A stretch of DNA of 64,000 bases from Candidatus Poseidoniaceae archaeon. Lineage in GTDB: Archaea > Thermoplasmatota > Poseidoniia > Poseidoniales > Poseidoniaceae. Under the pieces are notes generated by a model. That model was not told the DNA's origin, made no database searches, and saw only the letters and a list, made by a program, of their open reading frames with translations. Position numbers and translations under genes: made by a program. Below, in pieces: positions 1-8,097 of the stretch; the first letter of the stretch is position 1; each line of letters starts with the position of its first letter. The stretch lies in assembly GCA_949373095.1 (NCBI GenBank), contig CASIBY010000003.1, forward strand, positions 171,631 through 235,630, in the 5' to 3' direction.

Positions 1-504
1 GTGTTGGCTGCAGCAAGTTCAACCGTTGGTGATTTGAAGTATCTCGACAAGGATCAATGGGCTGACCGTTTAGCAACCCTCGCTCACCACCCCTTGGCCA
101 TAGTACGGCGAAATCTTGTTCCAAACCTTAGGGAGTACATTGAGTATGACTCGACTGACGCAAGAGGACTTCTTCACCAACTTTGGTGTGATGGCGACGA
201 AGTCGTCCGAACCCGACTACGAGAACTACTGATTCGTATGGAGGAGGTTGACTCCGACCAGTTTGCCCAGCGAATAACAGGACTTTACGAGCACAAAGCC
301 GACCTTGAACCGCTGTGGGAAATCCTCACTCTCCGCCGCCCAGAGCGTTGCGAATCATGGAAGACATGGCTATCCCAAGGCGGCTCTCATCCTACCACGC
401 CACAGAAACAACTCCCCCAATCAACGTTGGAAGAACCAGGAGAGCTTCCGGAATTAGGTGCTGCACTCGATGTCCTTGACCAAGAACTTGGCTTCCTTGA
501 CTGA
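1..504 (+). CDS. HEAT-repeat-like protein, C-terminal part
   Basis: The reading frame is already open at the first base of the window, and the GTG found there is probably not the true start, so this is the 3' end of a longer gene. The visible 167 residues are helix-rich and show the paired-helix pattern of HEAT-like repeats (for example residues 25-50 and 55-80, with VRRNL and VRTRL at equivalent positions), followed by a proline- and glutamate-rich tail. HEAT repeats usually form protein-binding solenoids. No catalytic motif is visible. It ends directly against the stop of the convergent gene on the other strand, with no intergenic space. Confidence 0.55.
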   Translation: MLAAASSTVGDLKYLDKDQWADRLATLAHHPLAIVRRNLVPNLREYIEYDSTDARGLLHQLWCDGDEVVRTRLRELLIRMEEVDSDQFAQRITGLYEHKADLEPLWEILTLRRPERCESWKTWLSQGGSHPTTPQKQLPQSTLEEPGELPELGAALDVLDQELGFLD

Positions 505-924
505 TTACTCTTCTTCATCAAGAGCAAGAGGCCCTTTGGTAATTGACCAAACATAACATCCGTTAAACAGCGCAAGTGATCCGATCAGAGCAAGAATCAA
601 TCCAGCCGGCTCTGGAGCAACGCCATCGGCATCAAATAATGAGATCAAGCGAGTCACGACCAGGCAAGCCAGGCCGAAAACCACGACTGACAACCATGTG
701 TCTTCTGGAGTCTCCCATCTGTCAACAGTGGGGGCAATTCCAAATCGTCCAAATGTACGCTCATACCAAGCCAGATACAAACATGAAAGGCCCGCTAATC
801 CGAGGACGCCACGGCTAAATGAAGCGGAATCCCACGGCCCTGAAGGGGCAACATCGAGGAAGGTCTGTACCACAAGCACCGCCCCTGCTACCGTGAGGGA
901 AATTGAGACGGTTTTTGCCTCCAT
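505..924 (-). CDS. small four-helix membrane protein, unknown function
   Basis: This 139-residue protein has about four hydrophobic segments: roughly residues 5-22, 33-50, 75-92 and 103-122. It ends in an acidic tail (LDEEE). I start it at the ATG at 924. The frame stays open further upstream, but that extension is Arg/Cys-rich and unlike a membrane protein, and it would run into the divergent nucleotidyltransferase. The last helix followed by KGPLA resembles the tail of the membrane protein at 2826-3167, so the two may be distant relatives. I do not recognise a family. Confidence 0.6.
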   Translation of the reverse strand: MEAKTVSISLTVAGAVLVVQTFLDVAPSGPWDSASFSRGVLGLAGLSCLYLAWYERTFGRFGIAPTVDRWETPEDTWLSVVVFGLACLVVTRLISLFDADGVAPEPAGLILALIGSLALFNGCYVWSITKGPLALDEEE

Positions 925-976
925 GCTTCTTGCGTGGTGGGCCACGCTTGAAAGCCTGTGCCTTTGTCGCAGTACC

Positions 977-1840
977 ATGCAGCATGTTCGTGACGCTCTG
1001 ATTGTGGCCGGAGGCTTAGGCACTCGGATGTTCCCAGTAAGTGCTATTCAACCTAAGGAAACTCTCCCCCTTGTTGATGTTCCATTGCTAACACACTTGG
1101 TCATGGAAGCCAAGAATGCAGGAGCAACTCGTCTTCACATTATTCTCTCTCCTCGAAAAAACCTCGGAGATTTTCTTGCCGACCGTTCTGACCTAGCGTC
1201 TATGAGGCCCGAACTCGATGCAACTCTATTCAACATCACAAAAGATATCGAGGTGTTTACCCACATTCAACATGAAGCCAAGGGTATTGGAAATGCACTA
1301 CAGTGTGCTCTACATGCGGTTGAAGGGCCCATGCTGGTATTGCTTGGGGATAACGTTCTGATGGACACCCACAGCCCAACAACGGCCTTCGCCCCATCTA
1401 CTGCTTCACAGCGGTTGGTTGAACAATTCAACCAGCACGGTCAAGCAACCGTTGGATTGATGGAAGTCCCAGAGGACCAAGTGAGTCATTATGGGATTGT
1501 TTCCATGACTGAGAGCACCATCACCGGAATGGTTGAGAAACCGACCCTGGCTAAAGCACCAAGTCGTATGGCAATGTGTGGCCGATACGTATTCCCAGAC
1601 ACAACCCAAGTCCTGTTGGAAGAGTATTCGTATGAACGATATGGGGATTTGCAAACCATTGCTCTACAAGAGCATTGGATGAATGAAGGAACCCTTCATG
1701 GCGTTCTTCTGGATGAAATGCAATGGTATGATTCAGGCTCTCCACTTTTGTGGCTTCAGGCCCAAGTTGACCATGCACTACGCCGGCCGGAATATTCGGA
1801 AGCCATGCGCAACTGGCTTCAAGAGCGTTTGAAGGATTAA
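977..1840 (+). CDS. GalU-type sugar-1-phosphate nucleotidyltransferase
   Basis: It is predicted to make an NDP-sugar from a sugar-1-phosphate and an NTP, a supply step for glycans. The N-terminal Rossmann-like signature AGGLGTRMFP (residues 11-20) with Lys27 in PKETLP is the nucleotide-binding loop of the family. LGDN at 123-126 carries the metal-binding Asp, and VEKP follows further on. At 287 residues it has the normal length of bacterial GalU. The start is the ATG at 977, chosen because the motif begins 10 residues later; the frame is open 279 bases upstream only by chance. Its TAA stop shares bases with the stop of the convergent RNase H gene. The sugar and base specificity cannot be read from sequence. 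Confidence 0.8.
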   Translation: MQHVRDALIVAGGLGTRMFPVSAIQPKETLPLVDVPLLTHLVMEAKNAGATRLHIILSPRKNLGDFLADRSDLASMRPELDATLFNITKDIEVFTHIQHEAKGIGNALQCALHAVEGPMLVLLGDNVLMDTHSPTTAFAPSTASQRLVEQFNQHGQATVGLMEVPEDQVSHYGIVSMTESTITGMVEKPTLAKAPSRMAMCGRYVFPDTTQVLLEEYSYERYGDLQTIALQEHWMNEGTLHGVLLDEMQWYDSGSPLLWLQAQVDHALRRPEYSEAMRNWLQERLKD

Positions 1841-2385
1841 CGTTGCCCTGGTTTCCAAAAGGTGAGCGGCTCGGGTTGATCGCCCTGTGCTCGGCGTAGA
1901 GCGAGATGGTCAGCACGTTCGTTCCAGCGGTGACCCCGGTGTGCTCTCACATGCGCCCATGTCAGCGGCCGTAATCCTGCAACTTCTCTCCAGAGCAATT
2001 GCACTTGGCGAACCAATTCTTTGTTGGCTTTGGCTTTCCATGCTCCGCTAGCAAGGTTGCCTGCATATTGCGAGTCGGCACGAATCACAGCGGCCTCTTC
2101 ACCTCCCTCTACCAGAAGCCAACGGAGGGCTGCTGCAAACCCACACAACTCTGCCGTGTTGTTTGAACCCACTTCAGCCCCAATGAAACCTTCACCTTCA
2201 GGGTCAGTGATTACTCGGCCCGAGGTTTCTTCAACGATTTCACCGGTACCCCGGCCTAATCCCGAGTCGCCTTTGACAGCCACTAAGGCCCAAGCTGCAG
2301 GTGTTTCTGCGTCGACATTTTGGTTCCCAAGACAAGAGCCGTCAACATAGAGGCTCCAGATGGGAGATGTACTCAAACGGGTCAC
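1837..2385 (-). CDS. rnhA: ribonuclease HI family protein
   Basis: This enzyme is predicted to degrade the RNA strand of RNA-DNA hybrids. The four catalytic carboxylates are present: Asp15 (YVDGS), Glu79 (NNTAEL), Asp104 (RADSQYA) and Asp159 (NERADHLA). The motif TWAHVRAHRGHRWNERAD at about residues 142-159 is the diagnostic C-terminal block. The length (182) is slightly above the 155 of the bacterial enzyme because of an insert around residues 25-65. The start codon is GTG and overlaps the stop of gcvH upstream by four bases, so the two are probably co-transcribed and translationally coupled. Confidence 0.88.
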   Translation of the reverse strand: MTRLSTSPIWSLYVDGSCLGNQNVDAETPAAWALVAVKGDSGLGRGTGEIVEETSGRVITDPEGEGFIGAEVGSNNTAELCGFAAALRWLLVEGGEEAAVIRADSQYAGNLASGAWKAKANKELVRQVQLLWREVAGLRPLTWAHVRAHRGHRWNERADHLALRRAQGDQPEPLTFWKPGQR

Positions 2386-2765
2386 TCGCCGATTTCAGCC
2401 TTGTAACCAGCAGCGTCCATGAGTTCTGAGACGCCTTCTGGATTATCGAGTGTCATCTTGACAATCCAACCCTCGCCATAGGGAGAGGTGTTCATCAATT
2501 CAGGAGTGTCATCGAGGTCCATATTGACCGCTGTGATGGTTCCAGATAGCGGTGCGAAAATTGGAGATGCAGATTTGACAGATTCCACCACGGCAAATTC
2601 GCCCATGACGTCCATGACGTCACCTTCTGCAGGGAGTTCAATGTAGACAATATCGGTCAGCATTTCTTGAGCGTGGTCCGTGATTCCAATGGTGACGGTG
2701 TTTCCTTCAAGTTTCAACCATTCGTGTTCTTTGGTGTAGTACAGGTCTTCTGGGATTTCACTCAT
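2382..2765 (-). CDS. gcvH: glycine cleavage system H protein
   Basis: GcvH carries the lipoyl arm that shuttles the aminomethyl group between the P, T and L proteins of the glycine cleavage complex. The lipoylated lysine is Lys64 in VESVKSAS, the position expected of the family, and the N-terminal YYTKEHEW motif is intact. The length of 127 residues is standard. The P, T and L partners are not in this window. It is the first gene of a pair with the RNase H gene. The ATG at 2765 is unambiguous. Confidence 0.95.
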   Translation of the reverse strand: MSEIPEDLYYTKEHEWLKLEGNTVTIGITDHAQEMLTDIVYIELPAEGDVMDVMGEFAVVESVKSASPIFAPLSGTITAVNMDLDDTPELMNTSPYGEGWIVKMTLDNPEGVSELMDAAGYKAEIGE

Positions 2766-2825
2766 AGTGCTGCCTCAGTTTGCTGACGAGGAGGCCCCTC
2801 ATGAATGCACCGATTTCCAGTTTAT

Positions 2826-3167
2826 TCATTCTTCTTCATTCAACTCGCTGGTCAAAACCTTGGCTTCAAGTTCAGCCCACGCATTGGTAACCTCTTCTGA
2901 CCGTTGCACATCTTCGATATCATCCCTAACTCGAGCCGCCATTACCTCATCGCTTTCGTTGGAAAATTGCGAAGCAAGAGGGCCTTTTCCATTGGAAAGT
3001 TGCCAACCAAGGACCAAACATACCAAACCAACAATTGCAAAACCATGAATTGCGTTGATTGAAGACAATGATGAACGCTGATCTTGCATTGCAAAACCAA
3101 CGCCGAGTAGTAATCCCACGCCAACCCCCATCACGAGTCGGGAAACGGCAACTGCAGGGGGGTGCAT
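2826..3167 (-). CDS. small membrane protein with acidic C-terminal tail
   Basis: This 113-residue protein has two membrane segments (about residues 8-27 and 38-57) followed by a charged helical tail rich in Glu and Asp, ending NEEE. ATG codons at 3167 and 3131 are both possible starts. The sequence around the second helix and the following KGPLA motif resemble the end of the protein at 505-924. I do not recognise a family or function. Confidence 0.55.
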   Translation of the reverse strand: MHPPAVAVSRLVMGVGVGLLLGVGFAMQDQRSSLSSINAIHGFAIVGLVCLVLGWQLSNGKGPLASQFSNESDEVMAARVRDDIEDVQRSEEVTNAWAELEAKVLTSELNEEE

Positions 3168-3218
3168 GAACGTTCCAAGAACTTCTTACGGATGAATCAA
3201 CCGATGAGGTGGATATGC

Positions 3219-3800
3219 TCAGTAGGTTTCTCGCATCAACTTGTGAATCTTATATGGCAATAATGCCCGATTAACCGGAGTGACTTCAAGGATACGACCG
3301 TCGTCACGACGACGAATGTCTTGCAAGAGTGGATGGCGACTCTTTTTGTGAAGGGTTAGCAAGGTTGGCATGTCAACTTCTAAAGCGCTACGCACTGCGC
3401 TGACGAAGGCTTCCGACTCAACAGAGAACTTACCAATTTCGTCGATGACGAGAACTTCACAGTTGTGCTGGGCGTAATCAATCGCTGGAATGGCAACGCG
3501 GTTTAATTCTTCAATATCAATGCCGTACCCAAGAACTCGGAGGCGAGAATCGATGCTTTTGTGGGCGATAATACCCTCTTCTCCGGTAACAACGTCAATG
3601 ATCTTGTATCCTAGACGTTCTCCGTTTTCGAGTAGTGGTTCAGTTCGGAGACCGCCCAAAATTGGTTTTTCAACGGTCCCTCCCCGCATTTTTATCTCTC
3701 GCGTACGCTCATCCACAAGCATTTTGAGAACTTTTTCCATTACAGCGGACTTTCCACTCCGAGGCAAGCCAGTGATTCCGATTTTTGGATGAATGCCCAT
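3219..3800 (-). CDS. THEP1-type nucleoside-triphosphatase
   Basis: This is a P-loop NTPase of the THEP1 family (COG1618), which hydrolyses ATP and GTP; its cellular role is not established. The Walker A motif is GLPRSGKS at residues 11-18 and Walker B is LVIDEIGKF with Asp120-Glu121. The basic C-terminal part and the total of 193 residues fit archaeal members. A good TATA-like element lies about 50 bases upstream of the ATG, so the gene probably has its own promoter. Confidence 0.88.
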   Translation of the reverse strand: MGIHPKIGITGLPRSGKSAVMEKVLKMLVDERTREIKMRGGTVEKPILGGLRTEPLLENGERLGYKIIDVVTGEEGIIAHKSIDSRLRVLGYGIDIEELNRVAIPAIDYAQHNCEVLVIDEIGKFSVESEAFVSAVRSALEVDMPTLLTLHKKSRHPLLQDIRRRDDGRILEVTPVNRALLPYKIHKLMRETY

Positions 3801-3848
3801 TGAATTGCGTCCCCCGAAAGTCGTACAACCTTTTCCAACGGGTTATGT

Positions 3849-3859
3849 GATATAAAATC
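3849..3859 (-). promoter_or_regulatory. TATA-like promoter element for the THEP1 gene
   Basis: On the minus strand the element reads GATTTTATATC, close to the archaeal TATA-box consensus, in the 109-base gap upstream of the THEP1 ATG. Initiation about 25 bases downstream would give a leader of roughly 25-30 bases. This is a pattern match only. Confidence 0.45.
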
Positions 3860-3909
3860 TAGGGCTGCTAAGGTCCGTTTTCGGAAATTAAATTCGTAAA
3901 ATCATACAA

Positions 3910-5907
3910 TCAGTTGGTGACAGTGCTGATTTGCGGAAAAGCCTTAGGCAATTCCAACGGAAGCATCTCCAATTCGTAATTATTGACGTTATTGTTTGCA
4001 GCCCAGGCACGAGCCCACTCGTCAAGATCATCGTTGTTGAGGTGCTTACACAACCAATTCAGGCCAGATTCAAGGTTTTCATGCTCAGAAATGAGGCGGT
4101 CTTGTATTTCTTGATGGAGTTCAATGTGGTTTACACTGTTGCCCAGCACGCTTCCTTCGGGGATTACTGCCCACCGTAGTCGTCGCTCTTGGTGAGCGTT
4201 GACAATAGCTTGGCAGGCGAGTCGAGGGCCGAAACGAGGGTGATGGTCTCCAATCCACATAGCGAGTTGCCGTTCACTGGCGCGAGAAGGGATATCGGTT
4301 CTAAACGCAGGGTGGCGAATAAACACCTCTCCATCTTCAGTTTCGGAAAAGTGCACGCCGCGAATGAACGGACGACTGCGCTTTCCTTTGACCCATGTTT
4401 CTATGAATTTTGCATGAGCAGTTTGGTCAATTTCACCGACGCGAACACGAACCTGTCGTTCGTTGGTTGTTAGTGGGTGCGTTTCGTCGCTCAAGCGAGG
4501 GAGCAAGGCCAATCGGTCCAGAACCTCAAGAGTATACTTGCGCTCAATACGGTCCCTTGGGAGCCGTGGAACTGCCCATGTGTCCCGGGCCCACGAGGTC
4601 CATCGTTCATCTTTGAGTTCAAACACTGGGACCCGACTCGATAACCCTTCCCCGTCTCGGCGTAGGTCAGACCGAGTAATTGGCCCGTGTATCATGAGAT
4701 TGGTTCTGTCGCCGTTAGCTGTGATGCCCAAGACGACAACGCCTTGTGTCATCCCCGGGAAGAGCAAGTTTGCTTCTTCGATAGCCCATACCTGTGTCCA
4801 AGCGTGTTCCTTGACCAAGAGTTCTCGCAGAGGGTGAGAGGATTGCTCACGCAACAAACTGTCCGGAGCAACCATCCGCAATCGTCCACCGTTTTCCAGT
4901 ATCTGCAAACTGCGTTCAATGAACAGGCGGTAGAGGTTGACGTTGCCACGCATGGTTGAGAAACGGGGCTTGTTGTCGTCTTGGAGGGCGCGAAGTTGCT
5001 CTCCAAGTTCCTTGCGAAGACGGCTTCCGTCTTCCATTCCGCGGAATCGGTCTTTGATTCGGAGCCAAGGAGGATTGGTGAGGACCAATCGTGGTTGTTG
5101 TGACCACGGCCATTCACCTTGTAGTGCGTCACCTTGCTGGACCCCTTCATCAAGTAGGGTTTCCATTTCTTTTCGTGAAATTTTACCGGGGGTTTCCGGG
5201 CCGAAGCTGACCAATTCGTGTCGGATAGATTCGAGAAGTAGTCGGACCTTTGTGCTCTGAACCACCAAAGGATCGATATCAAGAAGTTGGATGTTGGCGA
5301 AGAAACGACGAGTATCCATCTTCTTAATTTCAGCATCTGCCTCATCGTGGGCGTCAGCGTGACGACGAATGAGGCGAGCATGGAACAAGCCACCGCCAGT
5401 TGCAGTATCGGCAACGGGGAGAGGGATGCCACTCAAGGTGCGTCGCCCTTCTTCGACCGCTGCCGCTTCGGCTTCATTGTCTACCTCATTTTCTTGAGAA
5501 GCCACGGGTAAATTGAGTTGCTCGACATGTTGTCTGAAGCCAGGAGGAAGATTGCTCATGAGGAAATTTGATTGTTGAACAGGTTTCTTAGGATTGATGA
5601 GAGTTTCACGCATTTCAGAGGCAATGACGGCGTCGGCCAAACGAGGTGGAGTTGGGTGAGCACCCCGAGGAGAGCGGCCATCGGACTCGGCATCGTGCCG
5701 AGCCAAAAGATGGTCGAGCACATGGCCCGGGTCGGTGAGAAGATTTGCCGGAAGTGTTGGCCAATCTTCAGGAAGGAGCGCGGCGATTGGTTGGAACGAT
5801 TTGAGGGACTGCTCCCATGTGCTGAGCCAGATGTCAATCTGTTTGTCGCGGTCAGCAAGACATCTATCTAGGCGTGCATACCATCCGCTGACTCCGTTTT
5901 GCATCAT
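3910..5907 (-). CDS. N6-adenine-type DNA methyltransferase with C-terminal recognition region
   Basis: This is predicted to transfer a methyl group from SAM to adenine in DNA. A degenerate motif I (DTATGGG, about residues 167-173) follows the N-terminal HPTPPRLADAVI block, which resembles motif X. LLDIDP (about 209-214) fits motif II, and NPPW (278-281) is the catalytic motif IV of amino-methyltransferases. The C-terminal 250 residues, including GNSVNHI, resemble the target-recognition part of Eco57I-like enzymes. The long insertion between motifs I and IV is unusual. No endonuclease or specificity gene is adjacent, so it appears to be an orphan. I prefer the ATG at 5907 to the GTG at 5916. 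Confidence 0.75.
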   Translation of the reverse strand: MMQNGVSGWYARLDRCLADRDKQIDIWLSTWEQSLKSFQPIAALLPEDWPTLPANLLTDPGHVLDHLLARHDAESDGRSPRGAHPTPPRLADAVIASEMRETLINPKKPVQQSNFLMSNLPPGFRQHVEQLNLPVASQENEVDNEAEAAAVEEGRRTLSGIPLPVADTATGGGLFHARLIRRHADAHDEADAEIKKMDTRRFFANIQLLDIDPLVVQSTKVRLLLESIRHELVSFGPETPGKISRKEMETLLDEGVQQGDALQGEWPWSQQPRLVLTNPPWLRIKDRFRGMEDGSRLRKELGEQLRALQDDNKPRFSTMRGNVNLYRLFIERSLQILENGGRLRMVAPDSLLREQSSHPLRELLVKEHAWTQVWAIEEANLLFPGMTQGVVVLGITANGDRTNLMIHGPITRSDLRRDGEGLSSRVPVFELKDERWTSWARDTWAVPRLPRDRIERKYTLEVLDRLALLPRLSDETHPLTTNERQVRVRVGEIDQTAHAKFIETWVKGKRSRPFIRGVHFSETEDGEVFIRHPAFRTDIPSRASERQLAMWIGDHHPRFGPRLACQAIVNAHQERRLRWAVIPEGSVLGNSVNHIELHQEIQDRLISEHENLESGLNWLCKHLNNDDLDEWARAWAANNNVNNYELEMLPLELPKAFPQISTVTN

Positions 5908-5984
5908 CCCCACCACTCCAAGCGGGTCGGCTTTCTATCTTTGAATGTGACTCTTCCTGCAATGCTCAAAATTTGCCGTTTTGC

Positions 5985-6401
5985 TCAGAGGATTTTAGAA
6001 AACTCTTGATACCAATTCCACCCATCTCCAACCCAATCAAGAAGGGAGGAAAGTTCTTCTTTATCGACATCTCCTGCTTTTGCAATTGCCTTCAGTGCCT
6101 TGATTTCTTTCGGGTCGTAACTCCCATCAATAGCAGCGACGAACGCAGCATCTCTAAGAATGAAACGAATTAAGCCCTGCTCTAAATCTATCAGAGATTG
6201 TTCAAGGGGGACGGGATGCTCAAATCCTGAACGGATGTCAACTCGGACTTCCGGATGAATCATACAACGTCCCATCATTGCTTCAATCACTGCGATTTCT
6301 TCCCGGACGAGTTCGCCGTCAGCTGCAGCAATGTAAACCAAAACCTCGGCATACCTGCGCAATTCTTGTGGTGAACGATGGCTCAAACCATCAGGGAACA
6401 T
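5985..6401 (-). CDS. TerB-like helical protein (copy 1)
   Basis: This 138-residue all-helical protein contains two acidic DG motifs, AAADGELVREE (about residues 30-40) and AIDGSYDPKEIKA (about 95-107). These match the pattern of TerB-fold proteins, where they bind metal. It lies four bases downstream of a second, similar gene (6405-6836), and both end with a WNWY/YRWMKE-type aromatic segment, so they look like an ancient tandem duplication. The function of TerB-like proteins outside tellurite-resistance clusters is unclear. Confidence 0.6.
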   Translation of the reverse strand: MFPDGLSHRSPQELRRYAEVLVYIAAADGELVREEIAVIEAMMGRCMIHPEVRVDIRSGFEHPVPLEQSLIDLEQGLIRFILRDAAFVAAIDGSYDPKEIKALKAIAKAGDVDKEELSSLLDWVGDGWNWYQEFSKIL

Positions 6402-6404
6402 GGT

Positions 6405-6836
6405 TCATTCCTCAAGGTTGTCCAAAATGTCGTAGCCTTCTTTCATCCACCTGTAACCAGCTACGGTCCAATTGAGCAGTTGGTCAACGGCATCTTCCTT
6501 GAGCCCTAGAAGTTCAGAAATATCCTCGAGTGCATCACGCTCATCCTCGTCAACATTTCCATCTGCTGCTGCCATCATGACAGCGTCACGCAGAGCGAGA
6601 CGACCGGCTTCTCCGGACAAATTCTCCATACACTCTTCAAGAGAAGGAGGATTTTTCAACTCATCCCGAATCATTTGACGTTGATTGGGCGAAAGTAGTG
6701 CTGTTCCGAGACGCTGTTCAAACATCGCCATCTCGTCAATGGTCAATTCGTCATCAATTCGAGCCATGTAAGCGAGAAGCCGTGCGTAGGCAAACCGTTG
6801 TTCCCGGGGTAATTTGTGAACCGTATCAGGTAGCAT
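6405..6836 (-). CDS. TerB-like helical protein (copy 2)
   Basis: This is a 143-residue helical protein with MARIDDELTIDE near the N-terminus and AAADGNVDEDERDAL near residue 100, the same paired acidic motifs as its neighbour at 5985-6401. It is upstream of that gene with a three-base gap, so the pair is very likely one transcript. I chose the ATG at 6836; an in-frame ATG at 6872 would add 12 residues. Divergent from it, starting at 6931, is a glutaredoxin. Confidence 0.6.
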   Translation of the reverse strand: MLPDTVHKLPREQRFAYARLLAYMARIDDELTIDEMAMFEQRLGTALLSPNQRQMIRDELKNPPSLEECMENLSGEAGRLALRDAVMMAAADGNVDEDERDALEDISELLGLKEDAVDQLLNWTVAGYRWMKEGYDILDNLEE

Positions 6837-6930
6837 TGGACTTATACGAACGCTTCTTCCCCAAGAACTCAACGGTTGGAAGCCCCTTAGGGAGGGCTAT
6901 CTTCAAACCTCATAGCCATCACCGAAGTCC

Positions 6931-7263
6931 GTGGGTGCCAAGGCCAAGCCAGACGTCGTCATTTGGACCAACAAGGGTTGTGGCGCCTGTGTTCGTGCAA
7001 AGCAGTTGTTTGAGAACAAGCAGGTCGAAGTAACCGAGCGACGGCTCAAGAGCTCCCCCTCTATTCAGCGTGCCTTTAGCATGGCTTCACGGGGTGCAAA
7101 AACAGTGCCACAGATTCTTATTGATGGGGCACTAGTTGGTGGATTTGACCATCTTCTGATTCTTGAAAAGTCAGGAGAATTGGACGTGATGCTTGGGCTA
7201 TCAGATTCACTTCCCGAACGATCGGCGTGGCAGAGGTTTCGCGCATGGGCTGGATTGGGTTAG
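6931..7263 (+). CDS. glutaredoxin-like thiol oxidoreductase
   Basis: This has a thioredoxin-fold glutaredoxin core. The redox motif is CGAC (Cys17 and Cys20), the cis-proline is Pro60 in TVPQI, and GG at 70-71 completes the glutathione-site signature (VGGFDHL). The length of 110 residues includes a C-terminal extension ending in a hydrophobic WAGLG. The start is GTG at 6931. It is divergently arranged with the TerB-like pair. Confidence 0.85.
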   Translation: MGAKAKPDVVIWTNKGCGACVRAKQLFENKQVEVTERRLKSSPSIQRAFSMASRGAKTVPQILIDGALVGGFDHLLILEKSGELDVMLGLSDSLPERSAWQRFRAWAGLG

Positions 7264-7308
7264 CATCCAAAGCAAGTCTTGAAAGACTTTGAAACATTCA
7301 GTTTATTC

Positions 7309-7671
7309 ATGGACCCTAGTATCAATGTGCTTGGAGGGCCACTCCAAACCTGTTCAAACGAGCCGCTGACCGGCTGGTATCGGGATGGTTGTTGCAATAC
7401 TGACTCAAACGACCGTGGCTCACACACAGTTTGCTGCGTTCTCAATGAAAATTTCCTTCAATTCGCAAAAGGGCAAGGAAATGATTTGATCACCCCCGTC
7501 CCAGAATTCAACTTTCCAGGGCTGAAGCCTGGTGACTCTTGGTGTGTTTGTGCTCGAACATGGCTTGATGCTGTAAATGCTGGACAAGCATGCCCGCTTG
7601 ATTTAGAAGCAACCCACGAGCATGCCCTCAAGGTCATTCCGCTTGGAGTTCTTGAGACTCATGCGGTCTGA
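7309..7671 (+). CDS. DUF2237 family protein
   Basis: The 120-residue product matches the conserved bacterial DUF2237 family (COG3651) almost end to end. It has NVLGGPLQTCS near the N-terminus, GWYRDGCCNT with a Cys-Cys pair, TPVPEFNFPGLKPGD in the middle, WCVCA, and LEATHEHAL near the end. The family's function is unknown. I start it at the ATG at 7309; a TTG 30 bases upstream is also in frame. Its stop overlaps the convergent GtrA gene by 13 bases. Confidence 0.85.
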   Translation: MDPSINVLGGPLQTCSNEPLTGWYRDGCCNTDSNDRGSHTVCCVLNENFLQFAKGQGNDLITPVPEFNFPGLKPGDSWCVCARTWLDAVNAGQACPLDLEATHEHALKVIPLGVLETHAV

Positions 7672-8096
7672 GCATTCGGGTCTTCATCTTTGTATTGGAA
7701 GACCAAAACTCGCATAGTGAGCCACACTACGAAGCCCCAAGCAAGCATGTTGAGTACCGACAACACCCTCAAGTTATTTGGGTACATTTCCGATAGCGCC
7801 CCGATGGTATAACTTGAGCCAACGAGGCTAAATAGATAGGTCGGAATTGAGGTTGCAAAGGTCCACTTCACCGGTTTTCTTGCGTCAAAGGTATAGGCGC
7901 GATGAACGAAATGCGCCATAACTCCAGTCAAGCCCCAAGCAGTTCCCCACAAGATACGAACATCCGTGTCCGTCAACGACCACAAGAACGCCTCCCAGAC
8001 AATAAAAAATGCAAGGCTGTTGAAGCTGCCCGCAATTCCAAATCGAAGTAAGGAACCTCGTGGTGCAAGGCGAGTTAGAACTGATACCTCAGCCAT
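7659..8096 (-). CDS. GtrA-like membrane protein
   Basis: This is a four-helix membrane protein of about 145 residues, with the GtrA-family pattern: LLRFGIAGSFNSLAFF in helix 1 and FVHRAYTFD in the loop after helix 2. GtrA proteins are thought to help move lipid-linked sugars or to assist glycosyltransferases at the membrane. The start at 8096 lies one base downstream of the UDP-sugar dehydrogenase stop, so it belongs to the NDP-sugar operon at 7659-9681. The frame is open upstream to 8165 but that would lie inside the dehydrogenase. Confidence 0.75.
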   Translation of the reverse strand: MAEVSVLTRLAPRGSLLRFGIAGSFNSLAFFIVWEAFLWSLTDTDVRILWGTAWGLTGVMAHFVHRAYTFDARKPVKWTFATSIPTYLFSLVGSSYTIGALSEMYPNNLRVLSVLNMLAWGFVVWLTMRVLVFQYKDEDPNAQTA

Positions 8097-8097
8097 A

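Noticed and set aside
698-976. Upstream extension of the sugar nucleotidyltransferase (93 extra codons)
   Set aside because: It overlaps the membrane-protein gene on the opposite strand and has no similarity to the family; the motif-bearing start is the ATG at 977.
4749-5432. 227-residue open frame overlapping the DNA methyltransferase gene on the same strand
   Set aside because: It lies entirely inside the methyltransferase gene in another frame, has low-complexity composition and no motif; the methyltransferase frame carries NPPW and other conserved blocks.
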